A stretch of 64,000 nucleotides of DNA from Paenibacillus sp. BK033 (GCF_004345425.1 NZ_SLVP01000001.1:1240001-1304000), one strand, 5' to 3'. Positions 17,641 through 26,877 are shown, counted from the stretch's first letter. The notes: generated from the sequence alone by a model not told the origin. Numbers and translations are program-made.

Positions 17641-18747
17641 ATGGAAATTTTAAACGATTCGTATTATATGAGTCTTGCTCTTGAGCTCGCGGCTAAAGCC
17701 TCCGGGCAGACCGGCATTAATCCGGTTGTGGGCTGCGTAGTCGTGAAGGATGGACGAATTATTGGCGTTGGCACCCATCTTAAACGGGGAACGGGTCACG
17801 CAGAGGTGCACGCGCTTCAGATGGCCGGCGACGATGCGGAAGGGGCGACGGTGTACGTCACGCTTGAGCCGTGCAGCCATTACGGCAAAACGCCGCCATG
17901 CTGCGAACGCATTATCAATGCGAAGGCCGCCCGCGTCGTGGTGGCAACCACGGATCCGAATCCGCAGGTTGCGGGCAGAGGGATTGCTCGTCTCCGGGAG
18001 GAAGGCATCGAGGTCGAGGTTGGTTTGCTTGAAGAGCAATCCCGGAGCATGAACGAGAAATTCAACAAGTACATTACGACCCGGCTGCCTTTCGTCACGC
18101 TGAAGACGGCTAGCACGCTGGATGGAAAAATCGCCTCCCATACCGGAGACAGCCGCTGGATTACCGGGTCGGCCGCCCGCGAACAAGTGCATACGCTGCG
18201 CCATCAGCATGAGGCGATCATGGTGGGCATCGGTACGTTGCTGGCGGATGATCCTCAGCTGACGACCCGAGCGGCCGTTCCCGCGATTCATCCGGTTCGG
18301 ATTATCGTGGACAGTCAGCTTCGCCTGCCGCTGGACGCTAGAGTCGTGACGGACGGCTTGTCCCGCACGATCGTACTCGCTTCCGCGAAGGCCGATCCGG
18401 CTCGCGAGAAGGTGCTGACCGAAGCCGGCGTTGAAGTCATCCGCTGCGGCGACGGGAAGCAGGTTGACCTGGCTGAAGCGATGCGCAAGCTTGGCGAGCT
18501 GGAGATTGGTTCGATTCTCCTGGAAGGCGGCGGCAAGCTGAACGGTGCCATGCTGGAGGCCGGATTAATCGATAAGATAATGATCTACATGGCAACCAAG
18601 ATTATCGGCGGCTTTGACTCCCCCGGCACCTTTACGTTCGCCGGGTTCGAGAAAATGTCGCAAGCCATTGAACTTGACCATGTTAAGGTAGAGATGGCGG
18701 GAGAAGATATTTGCATATCGGGATATCCGGTATACGGTAATGAATAG
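17641..18747 (+). CDS. ribD: Riboflavin biosynthesis deaminase/reductase RibD
   Basis: A 368-residue bifunctional enzyme for the second and third steps of riboflavin synthesis: deamination of the pyrimidine ring, then side-chain reduction. The deaminase zinc site is His53-Ala-Glu55 with Cys78 and Cys87 (LEPCSHYGKTPPC); the reductase domain begins at about 150 (TLKTASTLDGKIA) and ends with LLEGGGKLNGAML. The ATG at 17641 is chosen because it aligns with the B. subtilis protein (MEEYYMKLALDL). A longer frame reaching back to 17164 runs through the riboswitch and is not credible. Confidence 0.96.
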   Translation: MEILNDSYYMSLALELAAKASGQTGINPVVGCVVVKDGRIIGVGTHLKRGTGHAEVHALQMAGDDAEGATVYVTLEPCSHYGKTPPCCERIINAKAARVVVATTDPNPQVAGRGIARLREEGIEVEVGLLEEQSRSMNEKFNKYITTRLPFVTLKTASTLDGKIASHTGDSRWITGSAAREQVHTLRHQHEAIMVGIGTLLADDPQLTTRAAVPAIHPVRIIVDSQLRLPLDARVVTDGLSRTIVLASAKADPAREKVLTEAGVEVIRCGDGKQVDLAEAMRKLGELEIGSILLEGGGKLNGAMLEAGLIDKIMIYMATKIIGGFDSPGTFTFAGFEKMSQAIELDHVKVEMAGEDICISGYPVYGNE

Positions 18748-18762
18748 ATTGGGGGAGTGCCC

Positions 18763-19434
18763 GTGTTTACCGGCCTGATTGAGGAAGTTGGCACTTTAAG
18801 ACGGGTTAAGAAACAAGGCGAGGCGATGGTTCTGACGGTGGAAGCATCAAAGATTACGGAAGGGGTTGCCCTCGGCGACAGCATTTCCGTTAACGGCGTA
18901 TGCTTAACCGTGATCGCCTTCGACCGCACGTCGTTTGATGCGGATGTCATGCCGGAGACCTACCGGAAGTCCAATCTGCATCAGCTCCGGCCGGGTCAGG
19001 ACGTGAATCTGGAGCGCGCGATGATGGCCGGCGGCCGGTTCGGCGGACACATCGTGCAGGGGCATGTCGACGGAGTTGGCATCATCACCGGACGCGAGAC
19101 GGATGCGAATGCGGTTGTTTTCGCCATTCGGCTGTCTGACGACGAAATGATGCGTTATGTCATTCCGAAGGGCTCTATAACGATTGACGGGATCAGCTTA
19201 ACGGTGGTTGGCACCCATGCCGCTGGCTTTTCGGTATCGGTCATCCCGCATACGTTGGGGGAAACCGCGCTGATGAACAAGAAAGCCGGCGATTCTGTCA
19301 ATATCGAATGCGACGTCATCGGCAAATACGTCGATCATCTGCTGCATTACAAGCCTGCGGGCAGATCAGGCTCTGCCGGGCATACAGAGTCTAAGCTTAG
19401 CGCAGCCTTTTTGAGCGAGAACGGTTTTTTATAA
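18763..19434 (+). CDS. ribE: Riboflavin synthase alpha subunit
   Basis: A 223-residue enzyme that dismutates two 6,7-dimethyl-8-ribityllumazines to riboflavin. The canonical N-terminus MFTGLIEEVG is encoded from GTG 18763, with GGGGGAG just upstream; a GTG at 18757 overlaps that site. Two tandem lumazine-binding domains are visible: the first with DSISVNGVCLTV and GRFGGHIVQGHVDGVG, the second with GSITIDGISLTV and VSVIPHTLGETAL. The gene follows ribD by 15 bp. Confidence 0.95.
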   Translation: MFTGLIEEVGTLRRVKKQGEAMVLTVEASKITEGVALGDSISVNGVCLTVIAFDRTSFDADVMPETYRKSNLHQLRPGQDVNLERAMMAGGRFGGHIVQGHVDGVGIITGRETDANAVVFAIRLSDDEMMRYVIPKGSITIDGISLTVVGTHAAGFSVSVIPHTLGETALMNKKAGDSVNIECDVIGKYVDHLLHYKPAGRSGSAGHTESKLSAAFLSENGFL

Positions 19435-19468
19435 TACAAGGGTAACCGGATAGCAGGGAGGGAAATTG

Positions 19469-20626
19469 ATGAATAGACAAGAGCTGGAACTGCAAGAAAA
19501 TGTGTTTGACTCGATGGCGGCCGCGCTGGAGGATTTGAAGGCCGGCAAGCCGATTATCGTGGTGGATGACGAGGACCGCGAGAACGAGGGGGACTTGATC
19601 GCCCTGGCGGAGACCGCGTCACCCGAAGTTATCAATTTCATGATAACCGAAGCCCGCGGCCTGGTGTGCGTCCCGATCACGCGGGAGCGCGCCGAGCAGC
19701 TTGATCTGCCGCCGATGGTTCAGCACAACACGGACTATCACGGAACGGCTTTTACGGTATCGGTGGATCACGTGTCCACGACGACGGGGATCTCGGCCTA
19801 TGAACGCTCGCAGACAGTCAAGGCATTGATTGATCCGGCGACCAAGGCAACGGATTTCCGCAAGCCGGGGCATATTTTCCCGCTGGTTGCGAAGGATGGC
19901 GGCGTCATTCGCCGCGCCGGTCATACGGAAGCCGGCATCGACCTTGCCCGCATGTGCGGATCGGAGCCTGCGGCAGTCATTTGCGAGATTATTAAAGAGG
20001 ACGGGACGATGGCCCGCCTTCCCGATCTGATCGCTTTCAAGGAAAAGCATAACCTGAAGCTGATCACGATCCAAGGAATGATTGCTTACCGCAACGCCAT
20101 GGAGAAGCTTGTTGACCGCATCGTGGAGGTCGACATGCCGACGGACTTCGGTCACTTCCGGGCGATTGCCTTCTCGAACCAGGCTGACGGCAAAGAGCAT
20201 ATCGCGTTCGTTAAAGGTAAGATAGACGGGGAGAAGCCGGTTCTGGTTCGCGTGCATTCGGAATGCCTGACCGGGGATGTTTTCCATTCGCATCGCTGTC
20301 AATGCGGTCCGCAGCTGCAATCGGCGCTTGAGCGAATCAATGAGGAAGGCAGCGGCATTCTTCTCTATATGCGTCAGGACAGTCAAGGGCTTGTTAACAA
20401 GCTGAAGACTTACGCCCAGCTCGATCAAGGGGCGGACAAGGAAGAGGCCAAGCCAAAGATGGATCTTCGCGATTACGGCGTAGGAGCGCAAATTTTGCGA
20501 GACCTTGGCGTCCGCCAGATGCGATTGCTTACGAATAACCCCCGCAAGATCAGAGGCCTCGAGGGCCATGGAATCGAAATCGTGGAACGGGTACCGATTG
20601 AAATTCGCGAAGGCGGCAAGAAGTAA
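19469..20626 (+). CDS. ribBA: RibBA: DHBP synthase with a divergent GTP cyclohydrolase II domain
   Basis: A 385-residue two-domain protein. The N-terminal domain (1-205) is a standard 3,4-dihydroxy-2-butanone-4-phosphate synthase ([40 protein letters not shown]). The C-terminal domain keeps the GTP cyclohydrolase II zinc cysteines Cys266, Cys277 and Cys279, the DLRDYG Arg and LLTNNPRK. It differs from the family in two places: the substrate loop normally RQEGRGIGLxNK reads [10 protein letters not shown] (302-311, two residues short), and about four residues are missing before DLRDYG. It also ends about 15 residues early, without the usual xxYLxTKxxKxGH tail. The first domain should be active; the second is uncertain. 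Confidence 0.9.
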   Translation: MNRQELELQENVFDSMAAALEDLKAGKPIIVVDDEDRENEGDLIALAETASPEVINFMITEARGLVCVPITRERAEQLDLPPMVQHNTDYHGTAFTVSVDHVSTTTGISAYERSQTVKALIDPATKATDFRKPGHIFPLVAKDGGVIRRAGHTEAGIDLARMCGSEPAAVICEIIKEDGTMARLPDLIAFKEKHNLKLITIQGMIAYRNAMEKLVDRIVEVDMPTDFGHFRAIAFSNQADGKEHIAFVKGKIDGEKPVLVRVHSECLTGDVFHSHRCQCGPQLQSALERINEEGSGILLYMRQDSQGLVNKLKTYAQLDQGADKEEAKPKMDLRDYGVGAQILRDLGVRQMRLLTNNPRKIRGLEGHGIEIVERVPIEIREGGKK

Positions 20627-20671
20627 TCAAGCCAAATAAAAATTTGACCTTACAAACCAGGAGGGCTTAAC

Positions 20672-21142
20672 ATGCCAAACGTATTTGAAGCAAGCGTAGT
20701 ATCGGAAGGACTTCGATTTGGAGTAGTTGTAGGACGTTTTAACGAGTTTATTTCGGGGAAGCTGCTGAGCGGTGCGCTTGACGGCTTCAAACGCCACGGC
20801 GCGCAAGACAACGATGTGGATATCGCTTGGGTGCCAGGCGCCTTTGAAATTCCGCTTATCGCGCAAAAAATGGCGGAAAGCGGAAAGTACGACGCCGTTA
20901 TTACGCTTGGCGCCGTTATCCGGGGATCAACTCCGCACTTTGACTACGTGTGCAACGAAGCGGCAAAAGGCGTAGCCGCAATCGCTCTGAAAACAGGCGT
21001 GCCAACGATTTTTGGCGTTCTGACGGTGGATTCGATCGAGCAAGCCATTGAGCGCGCGGGCACAAAAGCGGGAAATAAAGGCTATGAAGCGGCTGTTTCT
21101 GCAATAGAGATGGCAAATTTGTCGAAATTACTGCATAATTAG
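20672..21142 (+). CDS. ribH: 6,7-dimethyl-8-ribityllumazine synthase
   Basis: A 156-residue subunit of the icosahedral lumazine synthase shell that condenses the products of RibD and RibBA. The active-site loops are clear: [21 protein letters not shown], and [14 protein letters not shown] with the catalytic His89. The C-terminal signature [13 protein letters not shown] is present. The ATG has AGGAGGG 8 nt upstream. It closes the riboflavin operon; I see no clear terminator in the 76 bp before scpA. Confidence 0.96.
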   Translation: MPNVFEASVVSEGLRFGVVVGRFNEFISGKLLSGALDGFKRHGAQDNDVDIAWVPGAFEIPLIAQKMAESGKYDAVITLGAVIRGSTPHFDYVCNEAAKGVAAIALKTGVPTIFGVLTVDSIEQAIERAGTKAGNKGYEAAVSAIEMANLSKLLHN

Positions 21143-21218
21143 AGTAATCGCTCAAATTATGCTGCGTTACTTGTTATAGGACGTCAGCCATTTGCGCATG
21201 GCAGGGGGATCGTAAGAA

Positions 21219-21998
21219 GTGACGATGCACTACAAGTTGGAATCCTTTGAGGGACCGCTCGATTTGCTGCTTCATCTTATCGATAAGTCAGAAATCGACA
21301 TCCATGAGGTTTCGATTAGTGAAATAACGGATCAATACATGGATTACTTGAATGCGATGAAGGAATTGGAGCTGGAGCTGACAAGCGAGTTCCTTGTTAT
21401 GGCGGCAACGCTGCTGGCCATCAAGAGCAATCAGCTGCTGCCCAAACCTCCCGTATTCGAGGACTTCTATGAAGAATGGCCGGATGACGGCCTTGATCCG
21501 AGGGACGAGCTTATTCAGAAGCTGGTCGAATATCGTAAATTCAAGCAAATTGCAGAGCAGCTTCGGGAGAAGGAGCTGGAGCGCAGCCTTATCTATTCCC
21601 GCGAGCCGGACGATATGACGCCGTATATGAAAGAAGAGATCGTCAATCCGCTCGAGGGGCTGCATATCTCCGATCTGATTGCCGCATTCCAGCGGGCGCT
21701 GCGCCGAGCCGCGCGACGCAACATTGTGGCAACCGTGCAGAGGGACGAAATCTCGGTTAAGGACCGGATTCGGGACATTGTTGAGGTTCTGAAGCAGTTC
21801 GAGACCGTACGGTTTTCCCGTCTGATCCGCGAGAATATGAACAAGCATGAGGTTGTTGTGACGTTCCTTGCCATTCTGGAGCTGATGAAGATGAAACATA
21901 TTCGCTGCTTCCAGCATCAGCTGTTTGATGACATCGTCATTCATTGGAGAGGAGAAGCGGCGGACCATGGATTATCCGAAGTTGAAATCGATTATTGA
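21219..21998 (+). CDS. scpA: Segregation and condensation protein A
   Basis: A 259-residue kleisin that links the SMC heads of condensin together with ScpB. The N-terminal SMC-binding helix-turn-helix contains FEGPLDLLLHLIDKSEIDI, and the C-terminal winged helix contains FLAILELMKMKHIRCFQ. The GTG start at 21219 is preferred: GGGGG lies 10 nt upstream, and the N-terminus then matches the B. subtilis length; ATG 21225 is also in frame. It overlaps scpB by 32 nt. Confidence 0.94.
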   Translation: MTMHYKLESFEGPLDLLLHLIDKSEIDIHEVSISEITDQYMDYLNAMKELELELTSEFLVMAATLLAIKSNQLLPKPPVFEDFYEEWPDDGLDPRDELIQKLVEYRKFKQIAEQLREKELERSLIYSREPDDMTPYMKEEIVNPLEGLHISDLIAAFQRALRRAARRNIVATVQRDEISVKDRIRDIVEVLKQFETVRFSRLIRENMNKHEVVVTFLAILELMKMKHIRCFQHQLFDDIVIHWRGEAADHGLSEVEIDY

Positions 21999-22587
21999 AG
22001 GCCTGTTGTTTATGGCAGGCGACGAAGGACTAAACAAACGGCAGCTGGCCGATATTTTGCAGCTTGACGCCGATCTGGCGGCCGATCTTGTGTATGACCT
22101 TCACAGGGATTTGGCTCGCGAGCAGCGCGGGGTGCAGGTAACGGAGGTAGCCGGAGCTTACCGGATGACCACCAATCCGGATCACGCCGCTTACTTTGAA
22201 CGGATGGCGTATACGCCGACGCGTTCCCAGCTGTCGCAGGCTGCCCTCGAGACCTTGTCCATTGTGGCATACCGCCAACCGATTACCCGCATCGACATTG
22301 AGGAGATTCGGGGCGTCAAGAGCGACCGGGCGATTCAATCGCTTGTGTCAAAGGACTTAATTGAAGAGGTCGGACGGGCCGAAGCGATCGGCAGACCGAT
22401 TTTGTACGGAACAACGAAATCATTCCTCGATTATTTTGGTTTGCCGAATATCAAAGCTTTGCCTGAGCCTAAACAAGTCGATATCGAAGAGGCGCTCGAG
22501 GAACAGACGCAAATGCTGTTCGAGCGTTTGGGCGAACGCCAGACGACGATTGACGAGTTTATTCCGGTTCATGACGATCAGGAATAA
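21967..22587 (+). CDS. scpB: Segregation and condensation protein B
   Basis: A 206-residue condensin accessory subunit with two winged-helix domains. Family motifs are EGLLFMAGDEGL near the start, then LSQAALETLSIVAYRQPITRI and EIRGVKSDRAI in the middle. The ATG is within the end of scpA with GGAG upstream, which suggests translational coupling. A tail after residue 165 is acidic. The gene pair order is as in B. subtilis. Confidence 0.94.
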   Translation: MDYPKLKSIIEGLLFMAGDEGLNKRQLADILQLDADLAADLVYDLHRDLAREQRGVQVTEVAGAYRMTTNPDHAAYFERMAYTPTRSQLSQAALETLSIVAYRQPITRIDIEEIRGVKSDRAIQSLVSKDLIEEVGRAEAIGRPILYGTTKSFLDYFGLPNIKALPEPKQVDIEEALEEQTQMLFERLGERQTTIDEFIPVHDDQE

Positions 22588-22634
22588 CTCGACATTCCGA
22601 TTTTTCTAAAGAATGGTCTAAGTGTTGAACAATT

Positions 22635-22680
22635 GGTCCGTTATTTCCCGCAGAAGCGGGATAACGGACCTTTTTACTTT
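22635..22680 (+). terminator. Intrinsic terminator after scpB
   Basis: A 15-bp stem beginning GGTCCGTTAT and closing ATAACGGACC around a short AGAA loop, with one bulge, followed by TTTTTACTTTTTT. Confidence 0.95.
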
Positions 22681-22688
22681 TTTATCTA

Positions 22689-22718
22689 GTGACAATTCCG
22701 TTGAAAGTTGGTTATAAT
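22689..22718 (+). promoter_or_regulatory. Sigma-A promoter for metNPQ
   Basis: GTGACA (-35), 18-bp spacer, TATAAT (-10). It begins just after the scpB terminator. The roughly 85-nt leader before metN shows neither an S-box (SAM riboswitch) nor a T-box, which are common before met genes in this group. Confidence 0.7.
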
Positions 22719-22811
22719 GACGGTTGTTCTTTTTTTATGAATAGGATGAACCTGTTTGTTCAGGGGATTCTAGCTGTAACGTCATACGATGGATAGCAGG
22801 AGGTAATACCA

Positions 22812-23807
22812 CTGATTGAGCTTCTGGACATAAGAAAAACTTACGGGAATAGCATTGAAGCAGTTAAAAATATAAGCCTGACCATTCATAAAGGTGAAAT
22901 ATTCGGCATTATCGGACATTCCGGGGCAGGTAAAAGCACCTTGCTCCGCTGCGTGAATTTGCTGGAGCGCCCGACTTCGGGGACGGTGAAGGTAGGCGAC
23001 GTGGAGCTGACCCGGCTGTCGTCCACGCAGCTGCAGAAGGAACGCCGTAGAATCGGAATGATTTTTCAGCATTTTAATCTCTTGACGATGGCGACGGTAC
23101 GCGATAATGTCGCGTTCCCGCTAGAGCTTGCGAAGATGCCGAGGGCGGCAGTCAAGGAACGGGTCGACGAGCTGCTGAAGCTGGTCGGGCTGGAGCAGCA
23201 CGCGGATAAATATCCGGCGCAGCTTTCCGGCGGTCAGAAGCAGCGCGTGGGGATCGCCAGAGCGCTGGCGAACAATCCGGATGTGCTGCTATGCGACGAG
23301 GCTACCTCGGCGCTTGATCCGCAGACGACAAACGCGATTCTGTCGCTTCTGATGGACATTAATCAAAAGCTGGGCATTACGATTCTGCTGATTACGCACG
23401 AGATGCACGTTATCCGCGCGATTTGCGACCGCGTTGCCGTTATCGACGGCGGCGAGATCGTCGAGATGGGGGATGTCTTGGATGTCTTCCTGAAGCCGCA
23501 GCATCCGATTACGAAGGATTTTGTCAGCCAAATCGCGGATTCCTTCGATCCGCGGGAGCTTATCAACACGAGAAGCGGGCGTCTTATCAAAATCAATTAC
23601 GTTGGCCAGATTACGTACGAGCCGCTGCTGTTTAACGCGGTCAAATCTACCTCCGTTGAATTTACGATCCTGCAAGGAACCGTCTCCCGCATGAAGAATA
23701 CGCCTTACGGACAGCTGGTTATCGAGTTTATCGGCGATAACGGAGAGATTGACAGGGTGCTTGACGAGCTGCGGGCGAAAGGGCTGGAAGTAGGTGATTT
23801 GAAATGA
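22812..23807 (+). CDS. metN: Methionine ABC transporter ATPase MetN, CTG start
   Basis: A 331-residue ATPase of the D/L-methionine importer. Walker A GHSGAGKST is near residue 37, signature LSGGQKQRVGIARAL near 140, Walker B VLLCDEATSALDP near 161; the C-terminal NIL regulatory domain starts at about 265. No ATG, GTG or TTG exists in frame upstream of Walker A. CTG at 22812 gives MIELLDIRKTYG, the expected N-terminus, with AGGAGGT exactly 7 nt before it, so I take this CTG as the start. A TTG at 22941 lies inside the ATP-binding fold and would destroy Walker A. metN overlaps metP by 4 nt. Confidence 0.9.
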   Translation: MIELLDIRKTYGNSIEAVKNISLTIHKGEIFGIIGHSGAGKSTLLRCVNLLERPTSGTVKVGDVELTRLSSTQLQKERRRIGMIFQHFNLLTMATVRDNVAFPLELAKMPRAAVKERVDELLKLVGLEQHADKYPAQLSGGQKQRVGIARALANNPDVLLCDEATSALDPQTTNAILSLLMDINQKLGITILLITHEMHVIRAICDRVAVIDGGEIVEMGDVLDVFLKPQHPITKDFVSQIADSFDPRELINTRSGRLIKINYVGQITYEPLLFNAVKSTSVEFTILQGTVSRMKNTPYGQLVIEFIGDNGEIDRVLDELRAKGLEVGDLK

Positions 23808-24481
23808 TGCTGAAGCAGAACATAGACTGGAGCCAAGTGCGCTGGGAGGATATTTGGCCCGCAACCAAGGATACTTTGACGATGATTGGCGCTTCGCTGT
23901 TATTCACCGTCATTCTCGGTTTGTTAATCGGGATTATCCTTTTCCTGACCTCCCGAAAGCAGCTGCTTGAACAGCCTGTCGTGTACGGCTTGCTATCGCT
24001 TGTTGTTAATATCCTGCGGTCGGTACCGTTTGTTATCCTGATGATTCTGATCATGCCGTTTACGAAGGTGCTGACCGGTACGACGCTAGGCGTACAGGGC
24101 ACGATTCCGCCGCTTGTCGTTGCGGCAGCGCCGTTTTTCGCCAGATTGGTGGAAACATCTCTCCGCGAGGTGGATAAGGGCGTTATCGAGGCCGCGCAGG
24201 CTATGGGCGCTTCCAGATGGGATATCGTCAGACGCGTCCTGCTGCTTGAAGCAAGACCGGGCTTGCTGGCCGGAATTACGATTACGGCGGTTACGCTTGT
24301 ATCTTATACGGCGATGGCAGGCGTGATTGGCGGCGGCGGTCTAGGTGACCTGGCCTTGCGTTATGGTTATCAAAGATTCCAGCTGAGCGTTATGATCGTT
24401 ACGGTTTTAATGCTTATTATTTTGGTTCAACTCCTGCAGATGGCAGGCGACCATTTGGTTCGCCGGTTTAGCCGGAAGTAA
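23804..24481 (+). CDS. metP: Methionine ABC transporter permease
   Basis: A 225-residue permease (MetI family) with five or six membrane segments. The EAA loop that docks on the ATPase reads EAAQAMGASRWDIVRRVLL near residue 129. It starts at ATGATG overlapping the metN stop. The enzyme complex imports methionine with MetN and the lipoprotein MetQ downstream. Confidence 0.94.
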   Translation: MMLKQNIDWSQVRWEDIWPATKDTLTMIGASLLFTVILGLLIGIILFLTSRKQLLEQPVVYGLLSLVVNILRSVPFVILMILIMPFTKVLTGTTLGVQGTIPPLVVAAAPFFARLVETSLREVDKGVIEAAQAMGASRWDIVRRVLLLEARPGLLAGITITAVTLVSYTAMAGVIGGGGLGDLALRYGYQRFQLSVMIVTVLMLIILVQLLQMAGDHLVRRFSRK

Positions 24482-24526
24482 GGTGGACATCATAGAAGCA
24501 ACATACAGAAGATGGAGGAAAGGGAA

Positions 24527-25375
24527 ATGAAGAAATTTGGTTTTATCCTGCTTGCCCTTACGCTTGTCATTGCGTTATCCGCATGCGGCGCTAAGAAGGA
24601 AGAGAACAACGCGAACAATACTTCGGCAGGGAGCGGCGGCAACGAAGTAAAAGAAGTCACCTTGAAGGTTGGCGCAACGCCGGTGCCGCACGCGGAAATT
24701 CTTAATTTCATCAAGCCTGCCTTGAAGGAACAAGGCATTAACCTTGAAGTCATGGAATTCAACGACTATGTTCAGCCGAATACGCAATTGTACGAGAAAG
24801 AACTGGACGCAAACTTCTTCCAGCATACGCCGTACCTTGATCAATTCAACAAAGACAAGGGTTACGACCTTGTAAGCGTTGCGGGCGTTCACATTGAGCC
24901 AATGGGCGCCTATTCCAAAAAAATCAAAAGCGCGGATGAACTGAAAGACGGCGCAAAAGTGGTTATTCCAAACGACCCGACAAACGGAGGCCGCGCTCTC
25001 CAACTGCTTGCCGCTAACAATGTGATCAAGCTGAAAGACGGTGTAGGCGTATCCGCAACCGTACACGATATTACCGAAAATCCGAAAAACCTGAAAATTA
25101 CGGAAGTAGAAGCAGCAACTCTTCCGCGCGTTTTGGGTGAAGTCGATCTTGCTTTGATCAACTCCAACTTCGCGCTTGAGGCGGATCTTGTACCTACGAA
25201 GGACGCAATCTTTATCGAAGGCAGCGACTCGCCTTACGTGAATATTCTGGTTGCCCGTCCGGACAACAAGGATTCCGACGCGATCAAGAAGCTGGCTGCG
25301 GCCCTGCAATCGCCGGATGTGAAGAAATTTATCGAAGACAAATACGAAGGCGCAATTGTTCCTGCGTTTAAATAA
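24527..25375 (+). CDS. metQ: Methionine-binding lipoprotein MetQ
   Basis: A 282-residue NlpA-family lipoprotein. The signal peptide ends in the lipobox LSAC with Cys20 as lipidation site, followed by a short Asn/Lys linker. The mature domain begins VTLKVGATPVPHAEIL and contains FFQHTPYLDQF, PNDPTNGGRALQLL and INSNFA, all typical of MetQ. The ATG at 24527 has GGAAAGG nearby and starts a proper signal peptide; an in-frame ATG at 24512 adds five charged residues. Confidence 0.95.
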   Translation: MKKFGFILLALTLVIALSACGAKKEENNANNTSAGSGGNEVKEVTLKVGATPVPHAEILNFIKPALKEQGINLEVMEFNDYVQPNTQLYEKELDANFFQHTPYLDQFNKDKGYDLVSVAGVHIEPMGAYSKKIKSADELKDGAKVVIPNDPTNGGRALQLLAANNVIKLKDGVGVSATVHDITENPKNLKITEVEAATLPRVLGEVDLALINSNFALEADLVPTKDAIFIEGSDSPYVNILVARPDNKDSDAIKKLAAALQSPDVKKFIEDKYEGAIVPAFK

Positions 25376-25386
25376 TCCAGACCGCC

Positions 25387-25421
25387 AAAAAACCGTGCAG
25401 ATTAATCTGTACGGTTTTTTT
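25387..25421 (+). terminator. Intrinsic terminator after metQ
   Basis: Stem AAAAAACCGTGCAGA / TCTGTACGGTTTTTT with a TTAA loop and one G-T pair, then TTTT. Confidence 0.95.
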
Positions 25422-25556
25422 GTCTATCAATCTAGTAGATTACCGACTTCCCCGACTGTCCCTAAGGATCCTTGCATCCCGTTTTTTTGCATGAATTTCG
25501 CTAGCCAAGCCATACTACAAGTAACCTATTTTTCATAAAGCTGGAGGAAGCATGGA

Positions 25557-26246
25557 ATGATCGGTTATCCGTATATTTGGGTACTCGCGGCCGGTCTCAT
25601 TATTGTGCTTTTCCTTCTCATTGCCTTGGTATCGCCTGTCGTGATCCAAGGAGAGATGAGACGCGATGGGGAAAATGACGACATCGAGATCAATTTCAAA
25701 GCGCTCTTCGGATTACTGCGCTATAAGTTCAAGATTCGCTCAATTGATTTCAGCGGCAAAGCGATCCGTCTGCAAGAGCATTTAATGGGTACAAGCATTG
25801 GCATGAGCAGCAAGGACGAGAAGAAGGATGAAATCGACACTCACCGCGTAATGGCTGGAATCGAGAAATATAAGCGCGCCGCGGCATTGACGTACAACCT
25901 CTCTCATTGGGCAAAACAAACGCTGGCGAAGGTCAGGCTGGAGGAGTGGAAATGGACCAGTGCCGTAGGCACGGGTGATGCGATGTGGACGGCAATGGCT
26001 ACGGGCGCGCTGTGGTCGGTAAAAACAACGACCTTAGGCGTGCTGTCCCAATTCGTGAAGCTGAGGGCCGAGCCGAGAGTGGATGTGCAGCCTGTATACG
26101 CGCAAGCTTGCTTCCGAACGGAATGGACCTGTATCGCCAAGATTGGACTAGGCAATGCCGTCATGGCCGGCTTGCACCTGCTTGTGCGCCTGAGAAATGC
26201 AAAAGAGGGCGTACAGGCTTGGAGAAACTTGCTTTTTAAGGCATAA
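25557..26246 (+). CDS. ytfI: DUF2953 membrane-anchored protein (YtfI-like)
   Basis: A 229-residue protein with one N-terminal membrane segment (about residues 8-29), then a soluble part with a predicted amphipathic region and WTSAVGTGDAMWTAMATGALWS, the most recognisable DUF2953 stretch. The ATG has GGAGG about 10 nt upstream. It precedes a YtfJ homologue, as ytfI-ytfJ in B. subtilis, although that pair is elsewhere on the Bacillus chromosome. Role unknown; probably sporulation-related because of its partner. Confidence 0.8.
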   Translation: MIGYPYIWVLAAGLIIVLFLLIALVSPVVIQGEMRRDGENDDIEINFKALFGLLRYKFKIRSIDFSGKAIRLQEHLMGTSIGMSSKDEKKDEIDTHRVMAGIEKYKRAAALTYNLSHWAKQTLAKVRLEEWKWTSAVGTGDAMWTAMATGALWSVKTTTLGVLSQFVKLRAEPRVDVQPVYAQACFRTEWTCIAKIGLGNAVMAGLHLLVRLRNAKEGVQAWRNLLFKA

Positions 26247-26376
26247 ACGCTTGTGTAATTTGAGGCTGCGGTTCGTTTCGTACATAGTCCGTACCTGGGA
26301 TGAGCACAATACCAAAAGTGTAGGCGAGTCCTCATCCTTAACGCACAAACACAATTTAACTTCAGGAGGAGTCACA

Positions 26377-26850
26377 ATGCCAGAACATCCGATTCAAGGC
26401 CTTATGCAGACCGCAATGGAAAATATCAAAGAGATGGTCGATGTCAACACGATCGTCGGAGATCCCGTTCAAACGCCGGACGGCAGCATCATTATGCCGA
26501 TCTCCAAAGTCGGCTTCGGCTTCGTGGCGGGCGGCAGCGATATACGCTACGACGGTTCTGCCACGCATGATCACACTTCGTCGTCGGACGGCCATAACCA
26601 TCATAATGCCGGAGCTGCGGGGCCGTTTGGCGGCGGCAGCGGCGGCGGCGTTTCGATTACTCCAATCGCATTTCTGGTCGTTGGTACGCATGGCGTGAAG
26701 ATTGTGCCGCTTGACAACCAAACGCATCTGATGGAGCGCATCATCGATTCGGCTCCTGTCGTATTCGATAAAGTGCAGCATATGTTCAGGACATCAGCCG
26801 CCAAGCATGACCATGACTATATCACAGACGGTAACGACACCCTCATCTAG
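26377..26850 (+). CDS. ytfJ: GerW/YtfJ family sporulation protein
   Basis: A 157-residue protein. It begins HPIQGLMQTAMENIKEMVD, contains TPDGSIIMPISKVGFGFVAGG, a His/Gly-rich low-complexity insert (about 68-92), and PIAFLVVGTHGVKIVPL; these are the family features. In Bacillus YtfJ is made in the forespore and is needed for normal spore germination with lytic enzymes. The ATG has AGGAGGAG 7 nt upstream; longer frames to the left lack such a site. Confidence 0.9.
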   Translation: MPEHPIQGLMQTAMENIKEMVDVNTIVGDPVQTPDGSIIMPISKVGFGFVAGGSDIRYDGSATHDHTSSSDGHNHHNAGAAGPFGGGSGGGVSITPIAFLVVGTHGVKIVPLDNQTHLMERIIDSAPVVFDKVQHMFRTSAAKHDHDYITDGNDTLI

Positions 26851-26852
26851 GG

Positions 26853-26877
26853 AAACTGCCCGCAAGGGCAGTTTTTC
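26853..26877 (+). terminator. Intrinsic terminator after ytfJ
   Basis: Stem AAACTGCCC / GGGCAGTTT with a GCAA tetraloop, then TT and a short T-rich tail. Confidence 0.9.

Noticed and set aside
22719-22811. S-box or T-box riboswitch before metN
   Set aside because: The leader is about 85 nt with no conserved S-box core, no specifier loop and no terminator.
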